A stretch of 64,000 bases of DNA from Pseudomonadota bacterium (GTDB lineage Bacteria > Pseudomonadota > Alphaproteobacteria > Azospirillales > Azospirillaceae): contig JAFAFA010000054.1 of NCBI GenBank assembly GCA_023423695.1, positions 1 to 64,000 of the forward strand. The letters are read 5' to 3'. The notes beneath the pieces are model-generated. The model saw nothing but the letters and a program-made list of their open reading frames with translations. It searched no databases and had not been told where the DNA came from. This document shows, one piece after another, positions 26,888-36,428 of the stretch. Each line of letters starts with the position of its first letter. The stretch's first letter is position 1. The position numbers were made by a program, and so were the translations under genes.

Positions 26888-26997
26888 CGCTCGCCCCCTC
26901 CCCGCCCCTCCCCCACCTTCGGTGGGAGAGGGTGAGTTTGCAAAGCGGCGGCAGTCCCCTCTCCCTCGAAGAGGGGGAGGGTTAGGGAGGGGGCATC
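26888..26997. repeat. Dispersed G/C-rich palindromic repeat, copy 2
   Basis: Arms built of CCCCTCCC/GGGAGGGG and CTCCCCCACC…GAGGGGGAGG enclose a core with GCGGCGGCAGTCCCC, the same core and orientation as copy 1. It lies between convergent gene ends. Confidence 0.82.
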
Positions 26998-27014
26998 AAT
27001 GCCTTGCGTCCCAC

Positions 27015-27161
27015 TCACTCACCCCGCTGCCGCGCCTGCTCCTTGCGCTTGCGCAGGTTCTCGCGCAGGCGGGCGGCGAGGCGTTCATCACGGGAATTCG
27101 CCGCCGGCTTCGGCTTCACCGGAGCCGGCGGTTCCTTCATCGTCTCGGCGGTGTCGTCCAT
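27015..27161 (-). CDS. Small basic hypothetical protein
   Basis: A 48-residue protein, MDDTAETMKEPPAPVKPKPA then NSRDERLAARLRENLRKRKE and QARQRGE. The Arg/Lys/Glu-rich C-terminal half looks like a single helix. I recall similar short proteins in Rhodospirillales, but no function. It follows the gene at 27197-27535 by 35 bases in the same direction. Confidence 0.6.
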   Translation of the reverse strand: MDDTAETMKEPPAPVKPKPAANSRDERLAARLRENLRKRKEQARQRGE

Positions 27162-27196
27162 CGGAGCGGCTCCGCAAGCGGCCTCGGTGGCCGGCC

Positions 27197-27535
27197 TCAG
27201 TGGTTGGACTGGTGGAGGATCTGGTCGCGCAGACCGGTGTCGTACTCGACGCCGGTCGCGGTCAGGATCGCCGCACCGGGGGTGCGCTTCACGATGCCCT
27301 TGCGCTCCAGGATGGTCCAGACGGCGTCGTTCTGCAGGCCGGTGGCGTCCTTGGCGGCGACGACGGAATGGCCGAGATGGAAATGGTTGCCGTGGGCGTG
27401 CGGCAAGGCGGTGATCTGGAAGCCACCCTCCTCGTCCTCGGCCGGCTTGTTCTCCAGGCGGGCGAGTTCCTGCAGCAGGGTCAGGGTGCGCAGCTGCAGC
27501 GGGTTCAGGTTCAGCGGATTCTTCTTCGGGGGCAT
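27197..27535 (-). CDS. Conserved hypothetical protein
   Basis: I do not recognise a named family. The 112-residue product begins MPPKKNPLNLNPLQLRTLTL and continues LQELARLENKP, an amphipathic helix. It has a His-containing segment ALPHAHGNHFHLGHSVVAAK that could bind a metal, and ends with an ILERKGIVKRTPGAAILTATG stretch that looks like a small winged-helix. It is cytoplasmic by composition. The ATG at 27535 is preferred over one at 27547. Confidence 0.62.
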   Translation of the reverse strand: MPPKKNPLNLNPLQLRTLTLLQELARLENKPAEDEEGGFQITALPHAHGNHFHLGHSVVAAKDATGLQNDAVWTILERKGIVKRTPGAAILTATGVEYDTGLRDQILHQSNH

Positions 27536-27703
27536 CGATGGTCCCATCGGTCCTGGTGTGTCGCGGTCGCGCAGTAGACCGGCAGCGTGGAGCGGCTGTC
27601 AAGCGTGCGAACCGGTCACGGAAAGGTCGTGGATGCAGGCTGGCGCCCCGGCCGCCGCTGGGGCATAAGACCGTCGGACCATCGTCATAAGGACTGTGAG
27701 ACC

Positions 27704-28687
27704 ATGACCATCCTCGTCACCGGTGCCGCCGGCTTCATCGGATCGCATGTCGCGGCTGCGCTGCTGGACCGCGGGGAAAGCGTGCTCGGCCTCGACAACC
27801 TGAACGACTATTACGCCGTGGCCTTGAAGGAGGCACGGCTCGCCCGGCTGACCGGCCGGCCCGGCTTCCGCTTCATCAAGGCCGACATTTCCGACCGTGC
27901 CACGGTTGAGGGTTTGTGGCCGCAGTTCGCCGATGTGACGGGCGTGGTCCATCTGGCGGCGCAGCCGGGCGTCCGTTACTCCATTGAGAACCCCTATGCC
28001 TATGTCGACGCCAATGTCACCGGTCAGGTGACCTTGCTGGAGGCGGCGCGGCGCATGCCGAGCTTGCGGCATTTCGTCTATGCCTCGACCTCGTCCGTCT
28101 ATGGCGCCAACCGCAAGATGCCATTCTCGGTGGAGGACCGGGTGGACAGCCCGGTCTCGGTCTATGCCGCGACCAAGAAGGCGGCGGAGATGCTGGCCTT
28201 CACCTACAGCCATCTCTACCAGATGCCGATGACCGGCCTGCGCTTCTTCACGGTCTACGGCCCGTGGAGCCGCCCGGACATGGCGACCTGGCTGTTCGCC
28301 GACGCCATCACCGCCGGCCGGCCGATCCGCGTCTTCAACGGCGGCAAGATGAAGCGCGACTTCACCTATATCGACGACATCGTCGCCGGCGTGCTGGCCG
28401 CCCTCGACCGCCCTGCCCCGGTGGATGCGGAGACCGGCGCCCCCCATCGCGTCTTCAACCTCGGCAACAACCGGTGCGAGGAGCTGATGCGCTTCATCGG
28501 TGTGCTGGAACAGGCTTTCGGCCGCGAGGCCGTGAAGGTGATGGAACCGATGCAGGCCGGCGATGTGCAGGAAACCGCTGCCGACATCGAGTTGAGCCGC
28601 CAGGTGCTGGGCTTCGAGCCGAAGACCCCGATCGAGATCGGTCTGCCCCGCTTCGTGGAGTGGTACAAGGGCTATCATAAGCTCTGA
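27704..28687 (+). CDS. NAD-dependent epimerase, UDP-glucuronate 4-epimerase-like
   Basis: The 327-residue SDR enzyme has the NAD motif TGAAGFIGSHVAAALL, LDNLNDYYAVALKEARL (typical of UDP-GlcA 4-epimerases such as LpsL), the catalytic YAATKK, and RFFTVYGPWSRPDMA. It probably makes UDP-galacturonate for surface polysaccharide. It opens a run of plus-strand polysaccharide genes up to 34.7 kb. The ATG at 27704 begins the Rossmann domain; upstream in-frame sequence to 27587 has no homology. Confidence 0.9.
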   Translation: MTILVTGAAGFIGSHVAAALLDRGESVLGLDNLNDYYAVALKEARLARLTGRPGFRFIKADISDRATVEGLWPQFADVTGVVHLAAQPGVRYSIENPYAYVDANVTGQVTLLEAARRMPSLRHFVYASTSSVYGANRKMPFSVEDRVDSPVSVYAATKKAAEMLAFTYSHLYQMPMTGLRFFTVYGPWSRPDMATWLFADAITAGRPIRVFNGGKMKRDFTYIDDIVAGVLAALDRPAPVDAETGAPHRVFNLGNNRCEELMRFIGVLEQAFGREAVKVMEPMQAGDVQETAADIELSRQVLGFEPKTPIEIGLPRFVEWYKGYHKL

Positions 28688-28719
28688 GCCTTCCCCTTCC
28701 CTCCACGACCCGAGCCACC

Positions 28720-29724
28720 ATGACCTCCACCGCCTATTCGACCGCGCTGATCGGTGTCTTCCTGCTGTGTCTGGCCGTCGGCTGGTACCTGTCGACGCGG
28801 GTGCTGCGCTATCTGCTGGCCAGCCGCATCATGGACATCCCGAACGAGCGGTCGAGCCATCAGGCCCCCACTCCCCGCGGCGGCGGCTGGGCGGTGATGC
28901 TGACGGTGGTGCCGGTCTTCGCCATCGCCGGGATTGCCTTCGGCCGGCCGCTGGAGACCGGGGCGGTGCTGCTGGGCACGCTGGCGTTGATGGGCGTGTC
29001 GTGGATGGACGACCGACGGGAACTGTCGCCGCTGCTGCGGCTGGCGGTGCAGGCGCTGGCGGTGGCCTTCGGGCTGCTGGCGCTGCCGTCCGACCAGCTG
29101 GTGTGGCAGGGCTGGCTGCCTTGGGCGCTGGACCGGGCGGCGACCGCCTTCCTGTGGCTGTGGTTCGTCAACCTCTACAATTTCATGGACGGGATCGATG
29201 GGCTGGCCGGCAGCGAGACGATCCTGATCGGCGGCGGTGTGGCGCTGGTGTCTCTGGTCATGGGCGATTTCGGGATGACCGGAGTCGCCGGGGCGGCGCT
29301 GGCCGGGGCGGCGGCGGGGTTCCTGACCCACAACTGGCGGCCGGCCCGCATGTTCATGGGCGATGTCGGCAGCATCCCGCTCGGCCATATCCTGGCCTTC
29401 CTGCTCGCCTCGCTGGCGGCGCGCGGCGATTGGGCGGCGGCGCTGATCCTGCCTGCCTATTACCTGACCGACGCCACCATTACGCTGCTGCGCCGGCTGC
29501 TGCGCGGCGAGAAGATCTGGCAGGCCCACCGCGAGCATTTCTATCAGAAGGCCGCCAAGGGCGTCGGCCGGCACGACCGCGTGGTGCTGACCATCATCGG
29601 CTACAGCCTGGTCCTCGTCGTCGCGGCGCTCGCCGCCGGCAGCTTCGGCGCCTGGACACTCGTGCCCGGTGCCGTGACCGTCGCGCTGCTGCTGGCGACG
29701 CTGACGCGCATGTCGAAGGCCTGA
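28720..29724 (+). CDS. WecA/WbpL-like undecaprenyl-phosphate sugar-1-phosphate transferase
   Basis: The 334-residue polytopic membrane protein of the MraY/WecA superfamily has cytoplasmic-loop motifs DIPNERSSHQAPTPRGGG, the Asp pair in SWMDDRRELSP, NLYNFMDGIDGLAGSE and FMGDVGSIPLGH. It would start an O-antigen or capsule unit by placing a HexNAc-1-phosphate on the lipid carrier. It lies 32 bases after the epimerase and 4 bases before a GT2 gene, so it is in an operon. Confidence 0.9.
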   Translation: MTSTAYSTALIGVFLLCLAVGWYLSTRVLRYLLASRIMDIPNERSSHQAPTPRGGGWAVMLTVVPVFAIAGIAFGRPLETGAVLLGTLALMGVSWMDDRRELSPLLRLAVQALAVAFGLLALPSDQLVWQGWLPWALDRAATAFLWLWFVNLYNFMDGIDGLAGSETILIGGGVALVSLVMGDFGMTGVAGAALAGAAAGFLTHNWRPARMFMGDVGSIPLGHILAFLLASLAARGDWAAALILPAYYLTDATITLLRRLLRGEKIWQAHREHFYQKAAKGVGRHDRVVLTIIGYSLVLVVAALAAGSFGAWTLVPGAVTVALLLATLTRMSKA

Positions 29725-29728
29725 TCCC

Positions 29729-30568
29729 ATGACCTCCGCTTTCCTCGACCTGTCAGTCGTCCTTTACCATCCCGATCCGGAGCTGCTGGCCCGCTCCCTC
29801 GACACCATCGGTGCCGCCGCCGACCGGCTGGCCGAGGTGGCCCGGGTGCAGACCCGGCTGTGGATCGTCGACAATGGCGCGCCGAAGGGGAGCGACGCGG
29901 TGTCCAACCCGTTCCGGGCGCTGCTCGACCGCTATGCGGCGGCCGGCCGGCCGCCGGTGACGCTGATCGCCGGGCATGGCAATGTCGGCTATGGCGCCGG
30001 GCACAATCTCGCGATCCGGCAGGGCGACGCGCCCTATCATCTGATTCTGAACTACGACATCCTGCTGGAGCCGGACGCTCTGCTGGCCGGCTGGCGCTAT
30101 ATGGAGGCGCATCCGCGCACCGTGCTGCTGACGCCCAAGGTGTTCAGCCCGTCGGGGGAGCAGGAGTTCCTGTGCAAGCGCCGGCCGACCGTGCTGGATC
30201 TGGGCCTGCGCGCGTTCGCCCCCGCCTCGGTCAAGCGGATGTTCTCCCGGCGGCTCGACCGTTACGAGATGCGCGACGTCACCCGCGAAGCCGTCGTCAC
30301 CGGGCTGGAGCAGGTCAGTGGCGCCTTCATGCTGTTCCGGCGCGATGCGCTGACCCGGCTGGGCGGCTTCGACGACGGCTATTTCCTGTATTTCGAGGAT
30401 TTCGACCTGTCGCGCCGGGCGATGGCGCTGGGCGAGATCGCCTATGTGCCGGACGTGCGCATGGTGCATTTCGGCGGCAAGGCCGCAGGCAAGGGCGGCG
30501 CGCATATCCGGATGTTCGCCCGCTCCGCCCTACGCTTTTTCAACACCCACGGATGGCGGCTGGTCTGA
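29729..30568 (+). CDS. GT2 family glycosyltransferase
   Basis: The 279-residue GT-A enzyme has LSVVLYHPDPELL at its start, GHGNVGYGAGHNLAI for nucleotide binding, YDILLEPDAL at the DXD position, and GAFMLFRRDALTRLGGFDDGYFLYFEDFDLSRRA with the acceptor-side acidic residues. This resembles rhamnosyltransferase-type GT2 proteins. It starts 4 bases after the WecA-like gene. Its 3' end overlaps the convergent gene at 30530 by 39 bases. Confidence 0.9.
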   Translation: MTSAFLDLSVVLYHPDPELLARSLDTIGAAADRLAEVARVQTRLWIVDNGAPKGSDAVSNPFRALLDRYAAAGRPPVTLIAGHGNVGYGAGHNLAIRQGDAPYHLILNYDILLEPDALLAGWRYMEAHPRTVLLTPKVFSPSGEQEFLCKRRPTVLDLGLRAFAPASVKRMFSRRLDRYEMRDVTREAVVTGLEQVSGAFMLFRRDALTRLGGFDDGYFLYFEDFDLSRRAMALGEIAYVPDVRMVHFGGKAAGKGGAHIRMFARSALRFFNTHGWRLV

Positions 30569-31579
30569 GCTGTGCGGCTTCCGCAGCCCCGGCCGTCCGC
30601 GGGTCTTCAGCAGCAAAGGGTTCCAGGCGATCATGCGGGCGACCTGCCCCAGCGTCGCCTTGCGGTCGCGCTGGATGGCGCGGCGCTTGGCGATCATGCC
30701 CGGCAGCCCACGCAGCGCATCGCGGATGCCTCGGCCGATGGCGCCGGTGCGGTCGCTGCCCAGGCTGCGCACCACCAGATAAACCACCAGCAGCGCATGG
30801 CCGGCGAAGGCCAGCGGCAGCAACGGCAGCGGCATGTTCTTCACCATGGTCCACACCAGATTGCGGACACCGTGATATTGGGCGAAGGTGCCGTACTGCT
30901 TGGACACGCCGCTGCTGACATGCTCCACCACCGCGTCGCCGACCTGGACCGCCGGACCGCCGCTGAGCCGGATGCGGAAGCCGAGATCGACATCCTCGCA
31001 ATAGCAGAAGAAATCCTCGTCGAAGCCGCCGACGGCCTCGAAATAGTCGCGCCGGTACATGGCCGCGGCGGCGCAGGGCGAGAAGACCGACCCGCTGTAA
31101 TAGGGCGGCTTCAGCATGCGGCGGTAATTGACCCGCCAGGCGAAGCCGAAGATGGAATACTGGTCGCCCTCGCCGTCGATCATGCGGGGATCGTGCGAGA
31201 AGAGTTGGGTCGAGCCGAACATCGCCACGTCTGGCTGCGCGCGGGCGGCGGCCTGCAGCCGCTCCATCCAGTCGCGGCGCGGGAAGGCATCGGGGTTCAG
31301 CGTGACGATCCAGGGAACCGCGGCACCGGCGGCGCCGACATTGTTGGCCTTGGCGAAGCCCACATTCGTGTCCAGCCGCACCATGCGGAATCGCGGATCG
31401 GCAGGCAGAGCGATGCCGTCGACGTCCTTCGAGGCATTGTCGACGATCACCACCTCGAAAGCGGGATCGGTCTGGTCGAGCAGACAGCCAATGACGCGAT
31501 TGACGAAGTCGGCGCAATTAAAGCTGACGATGATGATTCGGCTGTGCCGATCATTCGCATCGTCCACGAGATGTGACAT
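30530..31579 (-). CDS. GT2 family glycosyltransferase (convergent)
   Basis: The 349-residue GT-A enzyme has IIIVSFNCADFVNRVIGCLL, TNVGFAKANNVG, TLNPDAFPRRDW and AAAMYRRDYFEAVGGFDEDFFCYCEDVDLGFRIRL. The C-terminal ~100 residues are basic and hydrophobic, likely membrane associated. It is the only leftward gene in the polysaccharide block. It shares 39 bases with the end of the GT2 gene at 29729. Confidence 0.9.
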   Translation of the reverse strand: MSHLVDDANDRHSRIIIVSFNCADFVNRVIGCLLDQTDPAFEVVIVDNASKDVDGIALPADPRFRMVRLDTNVGFAKANNVGAAGAAVPWIVTLNPDAFPRRDWMERLQAAARAQPDVAMFGSTQLFSHDPRMIDGEGDQYSIFGFAWRVNYRRMLKPPYYSGSVFSPCAAAAMYRRDYFEAVGGFDEDFFCYCEDVDLGFRIRLSGGPAVQVGDAVVEHVSSGVSKQYGTFAQYHGVRNLVWTMVKNMPLPLLPLAFAGHALLVVYLVVRSLGSDRTGAIGRGIRDALRGLPGMIAKRRAIQRDRKATLGQVARMIAWNPLLLKTRGRPGLRKPHSSDQPPSVGVEKA

Positions 31580-31751
31580 GTCTTGGTAGCGTCCTTATTC
31601 ACGCGTCCCTATCCAGCTTATAGCCATTCCCTTCATCGACCGAAAGCCGGAAAAGGGGTGTGGGACTTTGCGCCGTGGCGCGCCCTGGCCAAACCGGATA
31701 CTAAATCGTCGCTCAGTCCACCATACGAACCAAGCCCGGACCATCCCGCAC

Positions 31752-32696
31752 ATGCGCGTTCTTCTGACCGGCGCCACCGGCTTCGTCGGCCGCCATACCG
31801 TCCCGCTACTGGCCGCCCGCGGACACCGGGTGCGCGCGGCCCTGCGCACCGCCTCCGAAGGGCCGTGGGAGCCGGCCGTCGTCGGCGACATCGGACCCGC
31901 CACCGACTGGACCGCCGCGCTCGCCGGCGTCGATGCGGTGATCCACATGGCGGCGCGTGTCCATGTGATGCGCGACACGGCATCCGATCCGCTGGCAGAG
32001 TTCCGCCGCGTCAACACCGCCGGCACCATCCGGCTGGCGGAGCAGGCGGCGGCGGCCGGGGTAAAGCGCTTCGTGTTCCTCAGCAGCATCAAGGCGATGG
32101 TCGACGAAAGCCGCCCCGCCCCACTGGACGCGGCGGCGATGCCCGACCCCCACAGCCCCTATGGCGTGTCGAAGCTGGAGGCTGAACGGGCGCTGGCGGA
32201 GATCGCGGCCCGCACCGGCATGGAGGTGGCGGTGATCCGCCCGCCGCTGGTCTATGGCCCCGGCGCCGCCGGCAACATGCGGGCCCTGCTGAAGCTGGTG
32301 GCGACCGGCCTGCCCTTGCCCTTGGGCGGCATCCGCAACCGCCGCAGCCTGATCTATGTCGGCAACCTCGCCGACGCGGTGGTGACGGTGCTGGAGCATC
32401 CCGACGCCACCGGCCAGACCTTCCTGGTCCAGGATGGCGAGCCGCTGTCGACCGCCGATCTTGTGCGCGCCATCGCCGCCGCGCTCGACCGGCCGGCCCG
32501 GCTGATCCCGGTGCCGCAGGGGCTGATGGCGCTCGGCGCGGCGCTGACCGGGACGCGGGCGGTGTTCGACCGTCTGGCCGGCACGCTGACGGTGGATGAC
32601 CGTCCCATCCGCGAAAGGCTCGGTTGGCGCCCGCCCCATGACCTTGCGACCGGGTTGCGCGCCACCGCGGAATGGTTCAAAGCTTCCCGCGGCTGA
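31752..32696 (+). CDS. NAD-dependent epimerase/dehydratase (UDP-sugar 4-epimerase-like)
   Basis: The 314-residue extended SDR has MRVLLTGATGFVGRHTVPLL, HMAARVHVMRDTASDP, catalytic PYGVSKLEAERAL and RPPLVYGPGAAGNMRALLKL. The HVM(R/N)D pattern recalls WbpV/WbiB-type epimerases that act with WecA-like transferases in O-antigen synthesis. It precedes the WbpM-like gene by 63 bases. The ATG at 31752 starts the Rossmann motif. Confidence 0.88.
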   Translation: MRVLLTGATGFVGRHTVPLLAARGHRVRAALRTASEGPWEPAVVGDIGPATDWTAALAGVDAVIHMAARVHVMRDTASDPLAEFRRVNTAGTIRLAEQAAAAGVKRFVFLSSIKAMVDESRPAPLDAAAMPDPHSPYGVSKLEAERALAEIAARTGMEVAVIRPPLVYGPGAAGNMRALLKLVATGLPLPLGGIRNRRSLIYVGNLADAVVTVLEHPDATGQTFLVQDGEPLSTADLVRAIAAALDRPARLIPVPQGLMALGAALTGTRAVFDRLAGTLTVDDRPIRERLGWRPPHDLATGLRATAEWFKASRG

Positions 32697-32759
32697 TTTC
32701 TGGGCTGGATCCGCCATCGCAGGCTCCAGCTGCCGAACGAATGAACAAGGTTTAGCGGC

Positions 32760-34694
32760 ATGCGCATCCCGTCCGCACGGGCATCCCTGGTGTTCCTGCA
32801 TGATCTGGCGATGACCGGGGTGGCCCTGGTCGTTGCCCTCTATCTGCGGGTGGGCGGTTCCGCCTTCGATCTTTACTTCGACGCGCTGACGATCGCCCTG
32901 CCGGTGCTGGTCGGGCTGTCGGCCGCGGTGTTCGTGCTGTTCGGGCTGTACCGCGGCATCTGGCGCTACGCCTCGGTCCCCGACCTGATGCAGGTGGTGC
33001 GCGCTGTCACCGTGGCGGTGCTGTGCTTCGTGCTGGCGATGTTCCTGCTGACACGCGCCGAACTGCTTCCCCGCTCGCTGCCGCCGATCCTGTGGCTGGT
33101 GCAGATGCTGCTGCTGGGCGGGCCGCGCTTCGGCTACCGCTTCCTGAAGGACCGCCGCTTCAGCTGGGCCGAGGCGGTGGAGGGCGTGCCGCGCATTCCC
33201 GTCCTGCTGCTGGGCGTCGGCGACGCGGCGGAGCTGTTCATCCGCTCGCTCGACCAGCCGGGCCAGTCGGCCTACCGCGTCGTCGGCATCCTGGACGACA
33301 AGGGCCGGCGCATCGGCCATGCCGTGCGCGGCGTGCCGGTGCTGGGCGGCCCCGACGATCTGGAACAGGTGGTCCGGACCCTGGAGCGCAAGGGCGAACG
33401 GCCGCAGCGGCTGATCGTCACCAAGGGCAATGCCGAACTGAAGGGATCGACCCTGCGCAGCCTGCTCGACCGGGCGGAGGCGCTGGGTCTGGTCATGTCC
33501 CGCCTGCCCAGCCTGACCGAGTTCAAATCGGCGCTCGGCGAGGGCAAGGGCGTGGAGGTGCGGCCGATCGCGCTGGAGGACCTGCTGGGCCGGCCGCAGG
33601 CGGTGCTCGACCGCGGTGCGATTTCCGGGCTGATCGGCGGACGGCGGGTGATCGTCACCGGCGCCGGCGGCACCATCGGCAGCGAACTGGTCCGCCAGAT
33701 CGCCGCGCTGGCGCCGGAACGGCTGATCCTGCTCGATGCCGGGGAGTTCAACCTCTACAGCATCGAAATGGAGGTGCGGGAGAAGTTCCCCGGCCTCGAC
33801 ACCCGCGCGGTGATCGCCGACGTCCGCGACCGCGACCGCGTCATGCGCCTGTTCCAGGACGAGCGCCCGGCCCTGGTCTTCCATGCCGCCGCACTCAAGC
33901 ATGTGCCGCTGGTGGAGGCCAACCCGTGCGAGGGCGCGCTGACCAATGTGGTCGGCACCCGCAACGTGGCCGATGCGGCGCGCGCCGCCGCCTGCCTCGC
34001 CATGGTGCTGATCTCCACCGACAAGGCGATCCGTCCGACCAGCGTGATGGGGGCGGCCAAGCGCTTCGCCGAGACCTATTGCCAGGCGCTGGACGTGCTG
34101 CCGCCGCGCGACGGGACGGAGCATGCCACCCGTTACATGACCGTGCGCTTCGGCAACGTGCTGGGCTCGTCCGGCTCCGTCGTGCCGCTGTTCACCCGGC
34201 AGCTGGCGCAGGGCGGGCCGCTGACCGTCACCCATCCCGACATGCGCCGCTATTTCATGACGGTGCGCGAAGCGGTGGAGCTTGTGCTGCAGGCGTCGGC
34301 CCACGGCGTCACCCGCGCGGAGGACCGCGGCAAGATCCTGGTGCTGGACATGGGTGAGCCGGTGAAGATCGCCGACCTCGCCCGCCAGATGATCCGGCTG
34401 GCCGGCTACCGTCCCGGCGTGGACATCGAGATCGCCTATACCGGGCTGCGTCCCGGCGAGAAGCTGTTCGAGGAAATCCTGACCGCCGCGGAGGCGCCCA
34501 GCCGCACCGAAGCCGACGGCGTCTTCCTCGCCTCCCCCCGGCTGATCGACTATGCGCTGGTCAACCGCGCGGTAGCCGAGCTGGAAGCGGCGGCGCGGGC
34601 CGGCGACGGCGAGCGCGTTCTGTCCATCCTCGGCACCGTCGTGCCCGATTTCCGCGCCGAAGCGGTGCTTCCGCCCGCCGCGACGCAGGCGTGA
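32760..34694 (+). CDS. WbpM/CapD-like membrane nucleotide-sugar 4,6-dehydratase
   Basis: The 644-residue protein has four N-terminal membrane helices (residues ~10-125), a CoA-binding-like Rossmann domain (PRIPVLLLGVGDAAEL), and an SDR domain with VIVTGAGGTIGSELVRQIA, HAAALKHVPLVEANPCEG and ISTDKAIRPTSVMGAAKR. In this family the usual catalytic Tyr is replaced, with Met before xxxK, as seen here. It probably makes a UDP-4-keto-6-deoxy-HexNAc for the polysaccharide initiated by the WecA-like enzyme. Confidence 0.92.
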   Translation: MRIPSARASLVFLHDLAMTGVALVVALYLRVGGSAFDLYFDALTIALPVLVGLSAAVFVLFGLYRGIWRYASVPDLMQVVRAVTVAVLCFVLAMFLLTRAELLPRSLPPILWLVQMLLLGGPRFGYRFLKDRRFSWAEAVEGVPRIPVLLLGVGDAAELFIRSLDQPGQSAYRVVGILDDKGRRIGHAVRGVPVLGGPDDLEQVVRTLERKGERPQRLIVTKGNAELKGSTLRSLLDRAEALGLVMSRLPSLTEFKSALGEGKGVEVRPIALEDLLGRPQAVLDRGAISGLIGGRRVIVTGAGGTIGSELVRQIAALAPERLILLDAGEFNLYSIEMEVREKFPGLDTRAVIADVRDRDRVMRLFQDERPALVFHAAALKHVPLVEANPCEGALTNVVGTRNVADAARAAACLAMVLISTDKAIRPTSVMGAAKRFAETYCQALDVLPPRDGTEHATRYMTVRFGNVLGSSGSVVPLFTRQLAQGGPLTVTHPDMRRYFMTVREAVELVLQASAHGVTRAEDRGKILVLDMGEPVKIADLARQMIRLAGYRPGVDIEIAYTGLRPGEKLFEEILTAAEAPSRTEADGVFLASPRLIDYALVNRAVAELEAAARAGDGERVLSILGTVVPDFRAEAVLPPAATQA

Positions 34695-34750
34695 TTTCGA
34701 GGCTCGTTCCAGGCGCGAAAAAAAGTGAGCGACGAGGTGAGTTTAAGCGC

Positions 34751-34779
34751 TTGCATCCCCCAAAAGCCTGTGGCATAAC
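34751..34779 (+). promoter_or_regulatory. Candidate promoter of the tRNA-Thr pair
   Basis: TTGCAT (34751-34756) and CATAAC (34774-34779) are separated by 17 bases, about 75 bases upstream of the first tRNA. The -10 is weak but the spacing is optimal. Confidence 0.4.
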
Positions 34780-34855
34780 CCGCGCCACTTCGGGGGGCGG
34801 CCAAGCCTGGACGCCTCACCCGGACGCATCGCCCCGGCGATGATCGGTTATCGGG

Positions 34856-34930
<75 letters not shown>

Positions 34931-34966
34931 TTCCTCCGATCCTGTCATCGGGCGCCTGCATCTGGC

Positions 34967-35041
<75 letters not shown>

Positions 35042-35177
35042 TCCCGCTCTTTTAAAATCCCTCCTTAAAAATCAGCGCATCGCTTCCTTGACCTTGCCGC
35101 CGAAAGGCCGCAAGAAACGCGCGCGTTTTCACAACCGTGAACGTTCAGGCGCGGGTTCGTCTCGGGAGGATGTCACC

Positions 35178-36257
35178 ATGGCCGGCAACAGCTTCGGCAC
35201 GCTTTTCCGCTTCACCACCTGGGGCGAAAGCCACGGTCCGGCCATCGGCGTCGTCGTGGACGGATGCCCGTCGCTGCTCGACCTCGTTGCGGAAACGGAC
35301 ATCCAGCCCTGGATGGACAAACGCCGGCCCGGCCAGTCGCGCTACACCACCCAGCGCCAGGAACCCGATCAGGTGAAGATCCTGTCCGGCGTGTTCGAGG
35401 GCAAGACGACCGGCACCCCGATCTCGCTGCTGATCGAGAACACCGACCAGCGTTCCAAGGATTACAGCGACATCGCCGGCAAATTCCGCCCCGGCCATGC
35501 CGACTACACCTACTGGCAGAAATACGGCATCCGCGATTACCGCGGCGGCGGCCGCTCCTCGGCGCGGGAAACCGCCTGCCGGGTCGCCGCCGGCGCGGTG
35601 GCGCGCAAGGTGCTGGGCTCCGCCATCCAGGTGCGCGGCGCGCTGGTGCAGATCGGCCCCCACAGGATCGACCGCAGCCGCTGGGATTGGGCGGAGATCG
35701 ACAACAACCCCTTCTTCTGCCCCGACCCCGTGGCCGCCACCCAGTGGGCCGAGTATCTCGACGGCATCCGCAAGAGCGGCTCGTCGGTCGGTGCGGTGGT
35801 GGAACTGGTTGCGTCCGGCGTGCCGGTGGGGCTGGGCGACCCACTCTATGACAAGCTGGACAGCGACCTCGCCTGCGCGATGATGACCATCAACGCGGTG
35901 AAGGGGGTGGAGATCGGCAACGGTTTCGCCGCCGCCGAACTGACCGGCGAGCAGAACGCCGACGAGATGCGCATGGGCGCCGACGGCCAGCCGCAGTTCC
36001 TGTCCAACCAGGCCGGCGGCATCCTGGGCGGCATCTCCACCGGGCAGGACATCGTCGTGCGCTTCGCGGTGAAGCCGACCAGTTCCATCCTGACGCCGCG
36101 CCAGACGGTCGACACCGCCGGCAACGACACCGACATCCTGACCAAGGGCCGCCACGACCCCTGCGTCGGCATCCGCGCCGTGCCGGTGGGCGAGGCGATG
36201 ATGGCCTGCGTGCTGGCCGACCACCTGCTGCGGCGGCGGGCGGAACGGCGGGAGTGA
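35178..36257 (+). CDS. aroC: Chorismate synthase
   Basis: AroC converts EPSP to chorismate using reduced FMN, the last shikimate step. The 359-residue product starts MAGNSFGTLFRFTTWGESHG and has family signatures GESHGPAIGVVVDGCP, YRGGGRSSARETACRVAAGA and GRHDPCVGIRAVPVGEAMMA. The ATG at 35178 follows GGGAGG by eight bases; in-frame sequence back to 35088 is not conserved. It lies 136 bases downstream of the tRNA pair. Confidence 0.96.
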   Translation: MAGNSFGTLFRFTTWGESHGPAIGVVVDGCPSLLDLVAETDIQPWMDKRRPGQSRYTTQRQEPDQVKILSGVFEGKTTGTPISLLIENTDQRSKDYSDIAGKFRPGHADYTYWQKYGIRDYRGGGRSSARETACRVAAGAVARKVLGSAIQVRGALVQIGPHRIDRSRWDWAEIDNNPFFCPDPVAATQWAEYLDGIRKSGSSVGAVVELVASGVPVGLGDPLYDKLDSDLACAMMTINAVKGVEIGNGFAAAELTGEQNADEMRMGADGQPQFLSNQAGGILGGISTGQDIVVRFAVKPTSSILTPRQTVDTAGNDTDILTKGRHDPCVGIRAVPVGEAMMACVLADHLLRRRAERRE

Positions 36258-36263
36258 GGGTGT

Positions 36264-36388
36264 GGGTTTCTTGCGGACTTAGTCCCCCACCTAGCCTCCC
36301 CCACTGGGTGGGGGAGGGACTGCCGCTGCTTTGCCGCTTAAGCACTTGTCCCCTCCCCCGCCCAGCGGGGGAGGGTTAGGGTGGGGGT
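36264..36388. repeat. Dispersed G/C-rich palindromic repeat, copy 3
   Basis: This copy is inverted relative to copy 1: flank CTTGCGGACTTAG, then CCCCCACCTAGCC, CCCCCACTGGGTGGGGGAG, core GGGACTGCCGC, and the returning arm CTCCCCCGCCCAGCGGGGGAG…GGGTGGGGG. Shared flank and arms show that copies 1 and 3 are the same element. Confidence 0.88.
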
Positions 36389-36403
36389 CCCCCCCCCCCC
36401 CCC
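36389..36403. repeat. Poly-C tract of 15
   Basis: Fifteen consecutive C follow the repeat and lie 26 bases before the ATG at 36429. Tracts this long are prone to length change and to sequencing error. Confidence 0.9.
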
Positions 36404-36428
36404 ACGAACAGCCCCACAGGACCACCCC

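Noticed and set aside
31806..34304. 832-codon minus-strand frame opposite the epimerase and WbpM-like genes
   Set aside because: Long only because of high GC in the third position of the real genes; its composition is Gln/His/Arg-rich without domains.
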